A DNA stretch of 64,000 nt from VGBV01 sp963780395 (lineage in GTDB: Bacteria > Actinomycetota > Thermoleophilia > Solirubrobacterales > 70-9). Location of the stretch: assembly GCA_963780395.1 (NCBI GenBank), contig CAWABY010000004.1:62001-126000 (forward strand), written 5' to 3'. Below, one piece after another: positions 32,433-41,216 of this stretch (position 1 is its first letter; the number at the start of each line of letters is the position of its first letter). Made by a program: the position numbers and the translations under genes. The notes under the pieces were generated by a model. It was not told the DNA's origin and did no database searches. It was given only the letters and a program-made list of their open reading frames with translations.

Positions 32433-32492
32433 GGCGCGGCACTCTAACGCCCGTTTGCGAAAAACCCCGATACAGAAAGGAAGAAGTAGCGC

Positions 32493-33482
32493 TCACTCCT
32501 CCAGCAGGGCCCTCGCGAACTGCTCGGCGTCGAACGGGCGCAGGTCCTCAAGCGACTCGCCGATCCCGATCAGCTTCACCGGGATGCCGAGCTCGGATGC
32601 GATCGCCAGCGCCACCCCGCCCTTGGCCGTGCCGTCGAGCTTAGTCAGCACCGCCCCGGTCACCTCGACGGAGTTCGAGAACTCCTGGGCCTGGCGGACG
32701 CCGTTCTGGCCCGTGGTGGCGTCGATCACGACCAGGGTCTCGTGCGGGGCGCCATCGATCTGCTTCGAGATCACCCGGCGGACCTTGGACAGCTCCTCCA
32801 TCAGGTTGCCCTTGGTGTGCAGGCGGCCGGCGGTGTCGCAGATGACGACGTCGGCGCCGCGCGCCTTGGCGGCCTCGACCGCGTCGAACGCGACCGCGCC
32901 GGGATCGCCACCCTCGGTGCCCTTGACGATCTCGCAGCCGGCGCGCTCGGCCCATTCGGTCAGCTGTTCGACCGCGGCGGCGCGGTAGGTGTCGGCGGCG
33001 CCGACGATCACCTCCAGGCCCAGCTCCTGCTGCAGGTGCCAGGCGACCTTGCCGATCGTCGTCGTCTTGCCGGTGCCGTTGACGCCGACGACCATGATCA
33101 CCGCCGGGCGCCGGCTCAGGTCGATGCGCGGGTCCTCGGCTGGTGAGGCGGTCTCGGCGAGCAGCTCGATCAGCCGCTCCCGCAGGGGCTCGCCGCCTCC
33201 GAGCTCGCCGGCCTCGACCTCGTCCTCGAGGCGGCGGACCACAGCGGCCGTCGTCGGAGCCCCGACGTCGGCCAGGATCAGCGCCTCCTCGAGCCGCTCC
33301 CAGGTCTGCTCGTCGACGCGGTCCGTGAGACTCGCGCTGAGCTCCGCGGTCAGCGCCTGGCGGCTGCGGGAGAGCCCCTGGCGCAACCGCGAGAAGACCC
33401 CCTGGCCGGCTTCGCTTTCCTCAGCCGCGGCCGGGTCCGCACCGTCGCCGAGGTCAAACGCCCTGCGCCAATCAGCGTCCAT
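32493..33482 (-). CDS. ftsY: SRP receptor FtsY
   Basis: 329 residues with a short acidic A region (DLGDGADPAAAEESEAGQG), N domain and G domain: MVVGVNGTGKTTTIGKVAWH, DTYRAAAVEQLTEWAERAGC, VICDTAGRLHTKGNLMEELS, LTKLDGTAKGGVALAIASEL. It is the receptor for Ffh-ribosome complexes at the membrane. GVNGTGKTT is the usual FtsY P-loop. Confidence 0.97.
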   Translation of the reverse strand: MDADWRRAFDLGDGADPAAAEESEAGQGVFSRLRQGLSRSRQALTAELSASLTDRVDEQTWERLEEALILADVGAPTTAAVVRRLEDEVEAGELGGGEPLRERLIELLAETASPAEDPRIDLSRRPAVIMVVGVNGTGKTTTIGKVAWHLQQELGLEVIVGAADTYRAAAVEQLTEWAERAGCEIVKGTEGGDPGAVAFDAVEAAKARGADVVICDTAGRLHTKGNLMEELSKVRRVISKQIDGAPHETLVVIDATTGQNGVRQAQEFSNSVEVTGAVLTKLDGTAKGGVALAIASELGIPVKLIGIGESLEDLRPFDAEQFARALLEE

Positions 33483-33570
33483 GGCGGCAGCCTAGATAGG
33501 CCCTGGAATAAACCGCGTCCGGCGGCGTCTTCCGGTTCGTAGCTACAAGCAACCAGGGAAGGTGGGACAG

Positions 33571-34191
33571 ATGCGAACCGAAACATTCAGGGGGTCTCGA
33601 ACGCTGCTCGCAGTTGCGATCGCGGCGATGGTCGTGCTGCCGATCGCAATCGCGGGGGCGAACGGCCCCGAGGCGTCGACCAGCGCCAGCGCCAAGAAGC
33701 AGATCAAGTCGCTGAAGAAGCGTGTGGCGGCGCTCGAGGGCAAGGAAACGCCGCGGCCGAGCGGACCCGCCGGAGGCGACCTGACGGGGCAGTACCCGGC
33801 CCCGGAGCTGCGCGCGAACAGCGTCGGGTCGCCGGAGGTGGCGGCGGACAGCCTCGGAAGCGCCGACCTGGCGCTTGACAGCGTGGGCTCGAGCGAGCTG
33901 GCTCTCGACAGCGTCGGGTCCGGCGAGCTCAAGGGCGTGACTGCGGTCGTCGGGACCGGGGTCGAGATCGACTCGGGCGGGACCGCTGAAGCGACGGTCA
34001 CCTGTCCGCCGGGATCGATGGTCATCGGAGGCGGGTTCGAGTGGCTGCTCGCCCCGAACCAGGCGTTCGTTCAGTACTCCTCGCCGAGCTTCGTCGGCGA
34101 CTCAAACACGACATGGGTCGTGAGGGGGTTCGTGACGCCCGCGGGCTTGGCGAACGAGCTGTTCGCCGAAGCAAACTGCCTCGCCGTCTAG
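33571..34191 (+). CDS. Secreted protein with coiled coil and 10-residue repeats
   Basis: 206 residues from ATG 33571. Signal peptide (LLAVAIAAMVVLPIAIAGAN), a Lys-rich coiled coil KKQIKSLKKRVAALEGKETP, the motif GPAGGDLTGQYPAPELRANS, then about four degenerate decapeptides (SVGSPEVAAD, SLGSADLALD, SVGSSELALD, SVGSGELKGV), and a C-terminal beta domain with two Cys (VTCPPGSMVIGGGFEW; EANCLAV). Such repeats form solenoid stalks in surface proteins. It sits alone on the plus strand between ftsY and smc. Confidence 0.85.
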   Translation: MRTETFRGSRTLLAVAIAAMVVLPIAIAGANGPEASTSASAKKQIKSLKKRVAALEGKETPRPSGPAGGDLTGQYPAPELRANSVGSPEVAADSLGSADLALDSVGSSELALDSVGSGELKGVTAVVGTGVEIDSGGTAEATVTCPPGSMVIGGGFEWLLAPNQAFVQYSSPSFVGDSNTTWVVRGFVTPAGLANELFAEANCLAV

Positions 34192-34201
34192 GTTCCGACG
34201 G

Positions 34202-37200
34202 CTAGGCCGCTTCAGCCGCGGCGGCGTCCGCCTCCGGGACGTCGCCCGGCTGGAGCTCTCCGTCGCGCGGCAGCTTGCGCGAGACCACCTTGGTGATCCC
34301 GTCGCCCCCCATGCTGACGCCGTAGAGGATGTCGGCGGCGTCCATGGTGCGCTTCTGGTGGGTGACGACGATGAACTGGGAGCGCTCCGAAAAGCGCCGG
34401 ACCAGGCGCAGGAAGCGGTCGATGTTGATGTCGTCGAGCGCCGCCTCGACCTCGTCGAGGATGTAGAAGGGGCATGGGCGAGCCATCAGGACGGCGAACA
34501 CGAAGGCGAGCGCGACCAGCGACTTCTCGCCACCCGAGAGCAGCGACAGCCGGCGGGTGGACTTGCCGGCCGGGGTGACCTCGATCTCGACGCCCCAGGC
34601 CTCGTCGGTGGGGGTGCCGTAGTCGTCGGTCTCGTCCTCGGCCTCCTCTGATGCCGCCCCGTCGCCGTTCTGTGGCACGGCGACCGGCCGCGGGCCAACG
34701 TCGATCCTGCGCAGGCGTCCCCGCCCGCCGGGGAACAGCTCGGTCACCATCTCCTCGAAGTTCCGCGCGGTCGCTTCGAAGGTCTGCTCGAAGGCGTCGG
34801 CGATCTCCTTGTCCGTGCGGCGAATCAGCGACCGCAGCTCGCCCAGCGCCGCATCCATGTCCTTGCGCTGCGTGGCCAGGTCCTTGACGTGCTCGCTGGC
34901 CTCGGCGTATTCGTGCTCGGCGAGCGGGTTGACCGGGCCGATCTGCTCGCGGCGGCGCTCCAGGCGCTGAAGCTTCTTCTCGACCTCCGCGCGCTCGCCC
35001 TCGGGCAGCGGCTGCTCGGCCACCGCCAGCTCGCGCTCCAGCGTCCTCCCCAGGGTCTCGAGCTCGTGTCGCCCTTCGTCGCGCCGCTGGCGCAGCTGCG
35101 AGGCCTCGACCTCGGCGGTGGTCAGCGACTCGCTCACCTCGCGCATCTCGGCCTGCAGGCCGTATTCCTGCTGCGAGCACTCACGCAGCTCGGCCGCGAC
35201 CTCGCCCCCGCCCTCCTCGCTGACCGGGGCGCCGAGCGCCTCGGCGTGCAGCTCGAGCCGCTCGGCCACAGCCGCGAGCGCGGAGCCGGCGCGTTCCAGC
35301 GCCGGCAGCGTCTCGCGCTCGAGCGCGATCCGGGCGCGCAGGCGCTCCTCGTCGCGGCGGCGAGCCTCGGCGGCCTCACGGCCGGCCTCCACGTGACGGC
35401 GCTCGGCCGCAAGCTCGGCCTCCAGGCGCGCGCGCTTGACCGTCTCGGCGCCGTCCTCGTCGCGCTCGGCGCGGCGCTCCGCCAGCCAGGACGCTCGGGT
35501 TGCCTCCTCGGTGGCCTCGTCCAGCCGTCGTCGCGCCTCGCGCTGGGCGTAGTCGCTCTGGTCGCGCTCGGCGCGCGCTCCGGCGAGCGCCTCCTCGGCG
35601 CGCTCCAGGTCGCGGGTGGCGCGCTCTTCGGTCTTGCGGCGCTGCTCGAGGCGCGAGGACAGCTCCTCACGGGCGGAGCGCGCCGCCAGAGCGGGATCCG
35701 TGCCCTCGGCCGGCAGGCGCCGCAGCTCGCGTGCGTCGCCGTCGAAGGCGTCGCCGTCGACCGTGACGGCGATACCGCGGAAGTCCCCGGGAAGCTCGGT
35801 CAGGTCGTCGACCAGCCAGGCGTCCGCGAGCAGGCGCTCCGCCACCTCGCGCGCGGGGCCCTCGCCCTCGACAAGGTCGAGCAGCCGCCGCGCCCCCTCG
35901 ACGGGGGGCCGCGGGTCGCCCGCGGGGGCTTCGCCTCCCGCGACCAGCGCGCGCGAGGCGCCGTCGCTGTCGTTAAGCCTGCCGACGCCCTCGCCGACGG
36001 ATCCGACCACCGCCGCGCGCAGGCGCTCACCCAGCGCGGCCGACAGGGCGCGCTCGATTCCGGGTCCGGTCTCGATCAGGCCGGCGAGCACCTCGTCGCC
36101 CCCCTCCATCGCCGCGCGCGCCAGCTTCGCCTCAACGGCGGCCAGCTCGCCCTCCAGGGCGGCCCGGCGCTCGGCCGCCTTGGCCGCCTCCGCTCGTGCG
36201 ACGTCCCGGGCCTCGGTGGCGCGAGCGAGGGCGCTCGCGGCCTGCTCGGCGGTCTCGGTCAGCGCCGGCATCGCGGCCTCGGTCTCGGCGCGAGCGCGCT
36301 CGGCCTCGGCAGACTGCTCACGTAGCTGTGCCAACTCGCCGCCGGCCTCGCCCTCGCTCAGAGCCGCGAGGGCGGACTCCAACTCCTGCACTCGTTCGAT
36401 CGCCGCCCGGCCGATCTCGGGGCCCTCGTCGAGCTGCTCCAGACGCAGCTGGCGCTCGCCGAGCCCGGCGCGAAGGTCCCGGACCGCGGATTCGGTGGCC
36501 TCGGATCGCGCGCGGACGCGCTCGACGGCCCCGCGGGCCTGGGCCAGCCGCTCACCCTGCTCCCGGCGGGCGTCCTCACCCGAGGCGACGCGCTCCTCGA
36601 TCGCCGTGCGGCGCTTGCGGACCTCCTCGAGGCGGACCTCGACCTGGTCGCGGCCCTTGCGGATCTCGGCCAGCCGCTGCTCGGATCCGGCGAGCTGGTC
36701 CTCGTGGCCACGCAGGTCGCCGGCCACCAGCCGCGAGCGCTGCTCCGCCTCCTCGGTGACGAGCTTCGCGGTCCGCTCGGCGGCCTCGGCCTGCCGCTTC
36801 AGCGGTCGCAGACGCGAGCGGGCCTCGCGCTCCACATCGAGCGCGCGGTCGAGATTCTCGCGGGTCCGCTCCAGCTTCAGCTGCGCGCGATGGCGGCGCT
36901 TGCGGTGCTTGCCGAGGCCGGCCGCCTCCTCGATCAGCAGGCGGCGATCGCGAGGCTTGGAGTTGACGATGGCCTCCACCCTCCCCTGGCTGATCACCGA
37001 GTGCATCTCGCGTCCCATGTTCGTGTCGGACAGCACCTCGAGCACGTCGGCGAGGCGGCAGCGTGCGCCGTTGATCCGGTACTCGCCGTCGCCGTTGCGC
37101 TCGATCCGCCGTGTGATCGAGATCTCGGAGAACTCGCTGGCGGCGAGGCCCTCGGAGTTGTCGATCACCACCTCGACCTCGGCGAAGCGGCGGCGGGACT

Positions 37201-37414
37201 GCCCCTCGCCGCCGGCGAAGATCACGTCCCGCATCGACTGCCCGCGGACCGCGAGCGGGCTCTGCTCGCCGAGAGCCCAGAGCACGGCGTCGGTGATGTT
37301 GGACTTGCCGCAGCCGTTGGGGCCGACGATCACGCTTACGCCCTGGCTGAAGCTCAGCCTGGTGCGGTCGGGGAACGACTTGAACCCCTTGAGGTTGATC
37401 TCCTTCAGATACAT
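34202..37414 (-). CDS. smc: Chromosome partition protein SMC
   Basis: 1070 residues, shorter than the ~1180 of many SMCs. N-terminal MYLKEINLKGFKSFPDRTRL with Walker A VGPNGCGKSNITDAVLW and ISQGRVEAIVNSKPRDRRLL; long coiled coils; a hinge near residues 430-550 (VLAGLIETGPGIERALSAAL); C-terminal signature LLSGGEKSLVALAFVFAVLM and Walker B FYILDEVEAALDDINIDRFL. It extrudes DNA loops with ScpA/ScpB, which are not in this window. Confidence 0.98.
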   Translation of the reverse strand: MYLKEINLKGFKSFPDRTRLSFSQGVSVIVGPNGCGKSNITDAVLWALGEQSPLAVRGQSMRDVIFAGGEGQSRRRFAEVEVVIDNSEGLAASEFSEISITRRIERNGDGEYRINGARCRLADVLEVLSDTNMGREMHSVISQGRVEAIVNSKPRDRRLLIEEAAGLGKHRKRRHRAQLKLERTRENLDRALDVEREARSRLRPLKRQAEAAERTAKLVTEEAEQRSRLVAGDLRGHEDQLAGSEQRLAEIRKGRDQVEVRLEEVRKRRTAIEERVASGEDARREQGERLAQARGAVERVRARSEATESAVRDLRAGLGERQLRLEQLDEGPEIGRAAIERVQELESALAALSEGEAGGELAQLREQSAEAERARAETEAAMPALTETAEQAASALARATEARDVARAEAAKAAERRAALEGELAAVEAKLARAAMEGGDEVLAGLIETGPGIERALSAALGERLRAAVVGSVGEGVGRLNDSDGASRALVAGGEAPAGDPRPPVEGARRLLDLVEGEGPAREVAERLLADAWLVDDLTELPGDFRGIAVTVDGDAFDGDARELRRLPAEGTDPALAARSAREELSSRLEQRRKTEERATRDLERAEEALAGARAERDQSDYAQREARRRLDEATEEATRASWLAERRAERDEDGAETVKRARLEAELAAERRHVEAGREAAEARRRDEERLRARIALERETLPALERAGSALAAVAERLELHAEALGAPVSEEGGGEVAAELRECSQQEYGLQAEMREVSESLTTAEVEASQLRQRRDEGRHELETLGRTLERELAVAEQPLPEGERAEVEKKLQRLERRREQIGPVNPLAEHEYAEASEHVKDLATQRKDMDAALGELRSLIRRTDKEIADAFEQTFEATARNFEEMVTELFPGGRGRLRRIDVGPRPVAVPQNGDGAASEEAEDETDDYGTPTDEAWGVEIEVTPAGKSTRRLSLLSGGEKSLVALAFVFAVLMARPCPFYILDEVEAALDDINIDRFLRLVRRFSERSQFIVVTHQKRTMDAADILYGVSMGGDGITKVVSRKLPRDGELQPGDVPEADAAAAEAA

Positions 37415-37488
37415 GTCTTCAAGTCGGCTGCGTGCTCAAGGCTCGCGGACGGTTCGGACGCTAACCACAAACATCGACTTCCGAGCCG

Positions 37489-38169
37489 TCAGCGCCGCAG
37501 ACCCTCGAGCGCCCGCTCCGCCGCGGCCTGCTCGGCCTCCTTCTTGCTCTTGCCGGTCCCGATCCCGATCCCCTCGCCGCCCACAGTGGCACGGACCTCG
37601 AAGCGCCGCTTGTGGGGCGGACCCGCCTCGTCGGTCACTTCGTAGCTTACGGTGGCCCCGTCGCGTGCGAGCAGCTCCTGCAGCTCGGACTTGAAGTCCA
37701 GGCGCTCGCGCCGGGCATAGTCGATCTCTCCCGCGAAGGCCGAGACGACGCCCTCGGCGGTCGGCTCGAAGCCGTGGGCCAGATAGCAGGCGCCGATCAC
37801 GGCCTCGCAGACCGAGGCCATCGTGCGCTCGGACGAGACCAGCGTCTCGGCCGGCACGCCCTGGCCCTCGCCCGGGGCGTTGGCGCGGAGCATGTCGGCC
37901 AGGCCCATGCCCCTGGCCACCTCGGCGCAGGCGCGGCCGCTGACCGCCTGGTTGTGGATCTTGGTCAGCTCGCCGATGTCGGCCTGGTCGAGGTGCCTGA
38001 ACAGCTCCGAGGCGACCGCGAGGCCCAGCACGCTGTCGCCCAGGAACGCCAGGCGCCCGAATGCCTCTGTGCGCCGCTCGACCCACGAGGAGTGGCTGAG
38101 CGCCTGCCGGCGCAGCTCTTCGGGGATGCCCGCGAACAGCTCCGCCAGCCGGGCGGATGCGTCGTTCAT
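37489..38169 (-). CDS. rnc: RNase III-like protein lacking several catalytic acids
   Basis: 226 residues: RNase III domain then dsRBD (DFKSELQELLARDGATVSYE to GKSKKEAEQAAAERALEGLR). The catalytic signature usually NERLEFLGD reads AFGRLAFLGD: residues equal to E. coli Glu38 and Glu41 are Gly38 and Ala41, with Asp45 kept. The second motif, usually ADTVEALIG, reads ASVCEAVIG, so Asp114 is Ser119 while Glu117 is Glu122. DEGD is DQAD. The dsRBD is normal. It sits between acpP and smc as in other actinobacteria, so it is the only rnc locus in view. Probably a dsRNA binder or an enzyme with altered metal binding. Confidence 0.9.
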   Translation of the reverse strand: MNDASARLAELFAGIPEELRRQALSHSSWVERRTEAFGRLAFLGDSVLGLAVASELFRHLDQADIGELTKIHNQAVSGRACAEVARGMGLADMLRANAPGEGQGVPAETLVSSERTMASVCEAVIGACYLAHGFEPTAEGVVSAFAGEIDYARRERLDFKSELQELLARDGATVSYEVTDEAGPPHKRRFEVRATVGGEGIGIGTGKSKKEAEQAAAERALEGLRR

Positions 38170-38193
38170 CTGCTTCTCAAGGCCCCTCCTCCC

Positions 38194-38448
38194 CTATGCA
38201 GGGGCGTGGGAGCAGACGAAATCGACCGCGTCCCCGACGGTCGCGATCTCGGCGGCCTCCTCCTCGCTGACCCGGATGCCGTAGTTGTCCTCGAGCTCCA
38301 TCACCAGCTCGTAGAGGTCCAGCGAATCGGCGTCCAGGTCCTCGCGAAAGCGCGTCTCGGGCTTGAGCCGCTCCCGATCGACCTCGAGCTCGGCCACCAG
38401 GTGGTCCTGGACGAGCTTCATCACCTCGTCGCGTTCCATGCGGGCCAT
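38194..38448 (-). CDS. acpP: Acyl carrier protein
   Basis: 84 residues. RFREDLDADSLDLYELVMEL contains the phosphopantetheine Ser in DSLDL (usually DSLDTVEL, here DLYEL), and the helix pattern around it is standard. It carries growing acyl chains for fatty acid synthesis. The stop of plsX touches its start, and it precedes rnc by 24 bp. Confidence 0.93.
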   Translation of the reverse strand: MARMERDEVMKLVQDHLVAELEVDRERLKPETRFREDLDADSLDLYELVMELEDNYGIRVSEEEAAEIATVGDAVDFVCSHAPA

Positions 38449-39467
38449 TATCGCGATCCTTCTTCGGCCGGTGTCTCGCGCAGCGCCTCGCGGGTGGCAC
38501 CCGAGGCGCGAAGGCTCTCGGCGGTCCTCTCCACGGCGCGCTCGCGGACGGCGCTGTCCGCAAGCCGCAGGGCGTTGGCGATCCCCTCCGGAGTGGAGCT
38601 GCCGTGGGCCACGACGGCGACCCCGCGCAGCCCCAACAGCACTGCGCCGCCGACGGCGTTCGGGTCCAGGCCCCGGCGCACGCCGCTCAACGCCGGGCGC
38701 AACAGCAGCCCACCGGCGGCTGAGACCGGGCCCGAGCGCGCTGCGTCGCGGACCGCCGCGGCGACCGCTCTGGCGGTCCCCTCCAGGGTCTTCAGGGTGA
38801 TGTTGCCGGTGAAGCCGTCGGTGACGATCACGTCGGCTACCCCGGTCAGCAGGTCGCGACCCTCGACGTTGCCGATGAAGTCGATCGTGTCGCCGGCGGC
38901 GAGCGCGGCGTGGGCCTCGACCACGTCGGGGTTGCCCTTCTTCTGCTCCTCGCCGACCGACAGCAGCGCTACGCGCGGCCGCTCGATGCCCAGCACCGCT
39001 TGGCTGAACGCCGAGCCGAGGTAGGCGAACTGGATCAGGTGCTGTGGGCGCACCTCGGTGTTGGCCCCTACGTCGAGGAACAGCATCGTGCCGGCCGCCC
39101 CTGGCAGGGGGACCTGAGCGGCGAGGGCGGGGCGGTGAACGCCGCGAAGCCTCTTCAGCGCGAACAGCGCTGCGGTCATCGTGGCGCCGGTGGACCCGGC
39201 GCTGACCAGGGCGGCGGAGGCGCCCTCGGCGACGTCGGCCGCGGCCATCACGACCGAGGCGCCGGGCGTCGAGCGCACGGCTGGCACGGGATCGGCGTCG
39301 TTGGCGATCCAGCTCCCGGTGGGCACGACCTCGACGCCATCGGACGCGATCAGCGACGAGGGACCGAAGACGCGGACGAGGACACCCTCGGCCGCGGCGA
39401 GGCGGGCGCCCTCCATCACCACCTCGGGGCCCGAGTCGGTGCCGTAGGCGTCGAGGGCGATCTTCAA
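38448..39467 (-). CDS. plsX: Phosphate acyltransferase PlsX
   Basis: 339 residues from TTG 39467 (LKIALDAYGTDSGPEVVMEG, where most PlsX have ALDAMGGD). SAGSTGATMTAALFALKRLR, FLDVGANTEVRPQHLIQFAY, LLSVGEEQKKGNPDVVEAHA and VTDGFTGNITLKTLEGTARA are the family blocks. It makes acyl-phosphate from acyl-ACP for phospholipid synthesis. An upstream extension exists in frame but is arginine-rich and overlaps the gap to rpmF. Confidence 0.95.
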   Translation of the reverse strand: MKIALDAYGTDSGPEVVMEGARLAAAEGVLVRVFGPSSLIASDGVEVVPTGSWIANDADPVPAVRSTPGASVVMAAADVAEGASAALVSAGSTGATMTAALFALKRLRGVHRPALAAQVPLPGAAGTMLFLDVGANTEVRPQHLIQFAYLGSAFSQAVLGIERPRVALLSVGEEQKKGNPDVVEAHAALAAGDTIDFIGNVEGRDLLTGVADVIVTDGFTGNITLKTLEGTARAVAAAVRDAARSGPVSAAGGLLLRPALSGVRRGLDPNAVGGAVLLGLRGVAVVAHGSSTPEGIANALRLADSAVRERAVERTAESLRASGATREALRETPAEEGSR

Positions 39468-39546
39468 CCGCGGCCTCTTCCGGCAGGCGGTACGTCGCCG
39501 AGAACGGACCCCGGCTCGCGGGCCCAGCGCCGGCGGAAAGTCAAGG

Positions 39547-39762
39547 TCACTCCTGTTCGGGCTCGGGAGCCGCGGCGGTCTCGGGGACCTCGTGGCTGAT
39601 GACCTCGCGGCCCGCATAGGTGCCGCATGTCGGGCAGACGCGGTGGGGCAGCCGCGGGCTGTGGCAGCGCGGGCATTCGTTCAGCCGCGGAGCGCGCGCC
39701 TTGTGGTTGGCCCGGCGCTTGCGGGTGCGCGCACGACCCTGTTTCTTCTTCGGGACCGCCAT
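39547..39762 (-). CDS. rpmF: Ribosomal protein bL32
   Basis: 71 residues: MAVPKKKQGRARTRKRRANH, then the zinc motif ECPRCHSPRLPHRVCPTCG (C-x2-C, C-x2-C), so the Cys-containing form. C-terminal acidic tail VPETAAAPEPEQE. Canonical position between the DUF177 gene and plsX. Confidence 0.95.
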   Translation of the reverse strand: MAVPKKKQGRARTRKRRANHKARAPRLNECPRCHSPRLPHRVCPTCGTYAGREVISHEVPETAAAPEPEQE

Positions 39763-39816
39763 GAGAGCCAGGCATGGTAGCCATGGCGGGGGCGACGAGG
39801 GGCTCGGTGGGTGCAA

Positions 39817-40066
39817 GGGTGAAAAGCGGCATTGAAGGCGGGTGGGTCAGCCGTAGGGGCCCCTCCTCACGTGGATGGCGCTTTATCGGGACATTTGCCG
39901 AGAAAAGCGCCAGGAGGAAACACCGGGCGGCCGATCATCTCCGTCACTGGCGCTTTGTCCGGCCATCGGCCGAAGAAGGCGCCATCCATAGACCCTCCGG
40001 AGTCCAGAGACGGCCCCGGCCCCAGCGTTCAGGTGGCACGACCTTCAATGCGGGCTTTTTGATCCC
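39817..40066. repeat. 250-bp element with imperfect terminal inverted repeats and paired palindromes
   Basis: The left end GGGTGAAAAGC-GGCATTGAAGG and right end CCTTCAATGC-GGGCTTTTTGATCCC are imperfect inverted repeats, with 10 bp perfect (GCATTGAAGG/CCTTCAATGC at 39829-39838 and 40042-40051). Inside are two 37-bp direct repeats (39876-39912, 39948-39984, ~78% identical), each an imperfect palindrome TGGCGC...GCGCCA. A plus-strand frame from TTG 39832 to 40062 reads both as GALSGHLPRKAP and GALSGHRPKKAP, with most changes at silent sites. No target-site duplication or transposase. It fills most of the gap between rpmF and the DUF177 gene. Confidence 0.6.
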
Positions 40067-40094
40067 ACGGCGTGCCGTCCCCAGCGCGGCGGCC

Positions 40095-40634
40095 CTAGTC
40101 CAGCTTCAGGTCTTTCAGCTTCGACATGCGCGGGTCGCCGCCGCCGCCGTGCCGGTGGGCCTCAGGATCCGCGTCGTTGAGCGACTCGCCGCAGACGGCG
40201 CAGAGCCCGGCGCAGTCCGCCCGGCAGAGCGGCTTCGAGGGCAGGCCGAGCACCATCGTGTCGTTGGCCCAGCGCTCCAGGTCCAGGCGGCCCTCGCTGA
40301 CGTAGGGGCTGCGCAACTCCTCGTCGCGGGCCGGCGCCTGATCGACCTCGCGGGCATCGACCCTCAGCTCCAGGTGGGCGTCCTCGAGGCAGCGCACGCA
40401 CGGCCCCGACAGCTCCGTCTCGTAGCGAAGCCTGAGCGCGTAGCCGCTGGTGGTCCGCGAGACGTCAAGCCTCGCCTCCGCCCCCTCGCCGGCTGGGACG
40501 TAGGTCTGGCCCCCCAGCTCGATTGGCGCCAGCGCCACCTCTAGGTCAAGCGCTCGGGCCTGGCCGGGAGACAGCGAGAGCTGCTGGAGGTCGACGATGC
40601 CGCCTTCGAGGTGCATGCCATTGACCTTAGCCAC
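40095..40634 (-). CDS. yceD: DUF177/YceD-family protein
   Basis: 179 residues. ELSGPCVRCLEDAHLELRVD is the conserved C-x2-C block and PLCRADCAGLCAVCGESLND the C-terminal Cys-rich block of the DUF177 family. It is linked to rRNA (23S) accumulation in plants and Gram-negatives, and always precedes rpmF. A start at the second Met (MHLEGGIVDLQQL) is possible. Confidence 0.88.
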   Translation of the reverse strand: MAKVNGMHLEGGIVDLQQLSLSPGQARALDLEVALAPIELGGQTYVPAGEGAEARLDVSRTTSGYALRLRYETELSGPCVRCLEDAHLELRVDAREVDQAPARDEELRSPYVSEGRLDLERWANDTMVLGLPSKPLCRADCAGLCAVCGESLNDADPEAHRHGGGGDPRMSKLKDLKLD

Positions 40635-40666
40635 CGCCGCCCGGCCTGAGCTACGGTGAGCGCCCC

Positions 40667-41206
40667 GTGAGCCAGTTCCACTGGAACCCCGAGACCTACC
40701 TGGAGGAGATCCGGGGCGAGGTCCCCCGCTTCGACGAGCTACAGCGGGCGGCGATCGACGCGATTCCTTTCGCCCCGGCGCGGGTGCTGGAGCTTGGGAT
40801 GGGAACCGGCGAGACGACCCGGGTGCTGCTCGAGGCCTACCCCGACGCCTGGGTGATCGGGCTCGACTCCAGCCCCGAGATGGTCTTCCGGCTGCGCGAG
40901 GAATACGACGGCGTCATGCTCGCGCGGATGGAGGACCCCCTGCCCGACGGGCCCTGGGACCTGGTGATCGCGGTGCTCTCGGTCCACCACCTGACCGACG
41001 ACCAGAAACAGAAGCTTTTCCGACGTGTCCGCGAGCAGGCGCGGGCGCTCGTGATCGGCGACGTCGTCAAGGCCGACAAGCAGGTGACCCCGATCGACCC
41101 CGAGTTCGACTACCCCGACACCGCCGAGGACCTGGCCGAGTGGTGCGCCGGCGAGGTGACGTGGAGCGCGGACGACCTGGCGGTCGTCCGCGCCACCTAC
41201 GTCTGA
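40667..41206 (+). CDS. Class I SAM-dependent methyltransferase
   Basis: 179 residues from GTG 40667. ARVLELGMGTGETTRVLLEA is motif I, WVIGLDSSPEMVFRLREEYD the acidic strand 2, and LPDGPWDLVIAVLSVHHLTD motif IV. The protein is short, lacking a C-terminal substrate domain, and ends WSADDLAVVRATYV. Substrate unknown. Divergent from the DUF177 gene with a 32-bp gap. Confidence 0.85.
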   Translation: MSQFHWNPETYLEEIRGEVPRFDELQRAAIDAIPFAPARVLELGMGTGETTRVLLEAYPDAWVIGLDSSPEMVFRLREEYDGVMLARMEDPLPDGPWDLVIAVLSVHHLTDDQKQKLFRRVREQARALVIGDVVKADKQVTPIDPEFDYPDTAEDLAEWCAGEVTWSADDLAVVRATYV

Positions 41207-41216
41207 GCTGGACCCT

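Noticed and set aside
39774..40544. Plus-strand 256-residue frame crossing the element and the DUF177 gene
   Set aside because: Most of it is antisense to a conserved gene; only the 39832-40062 reading shows a coding-like substitution pattern.
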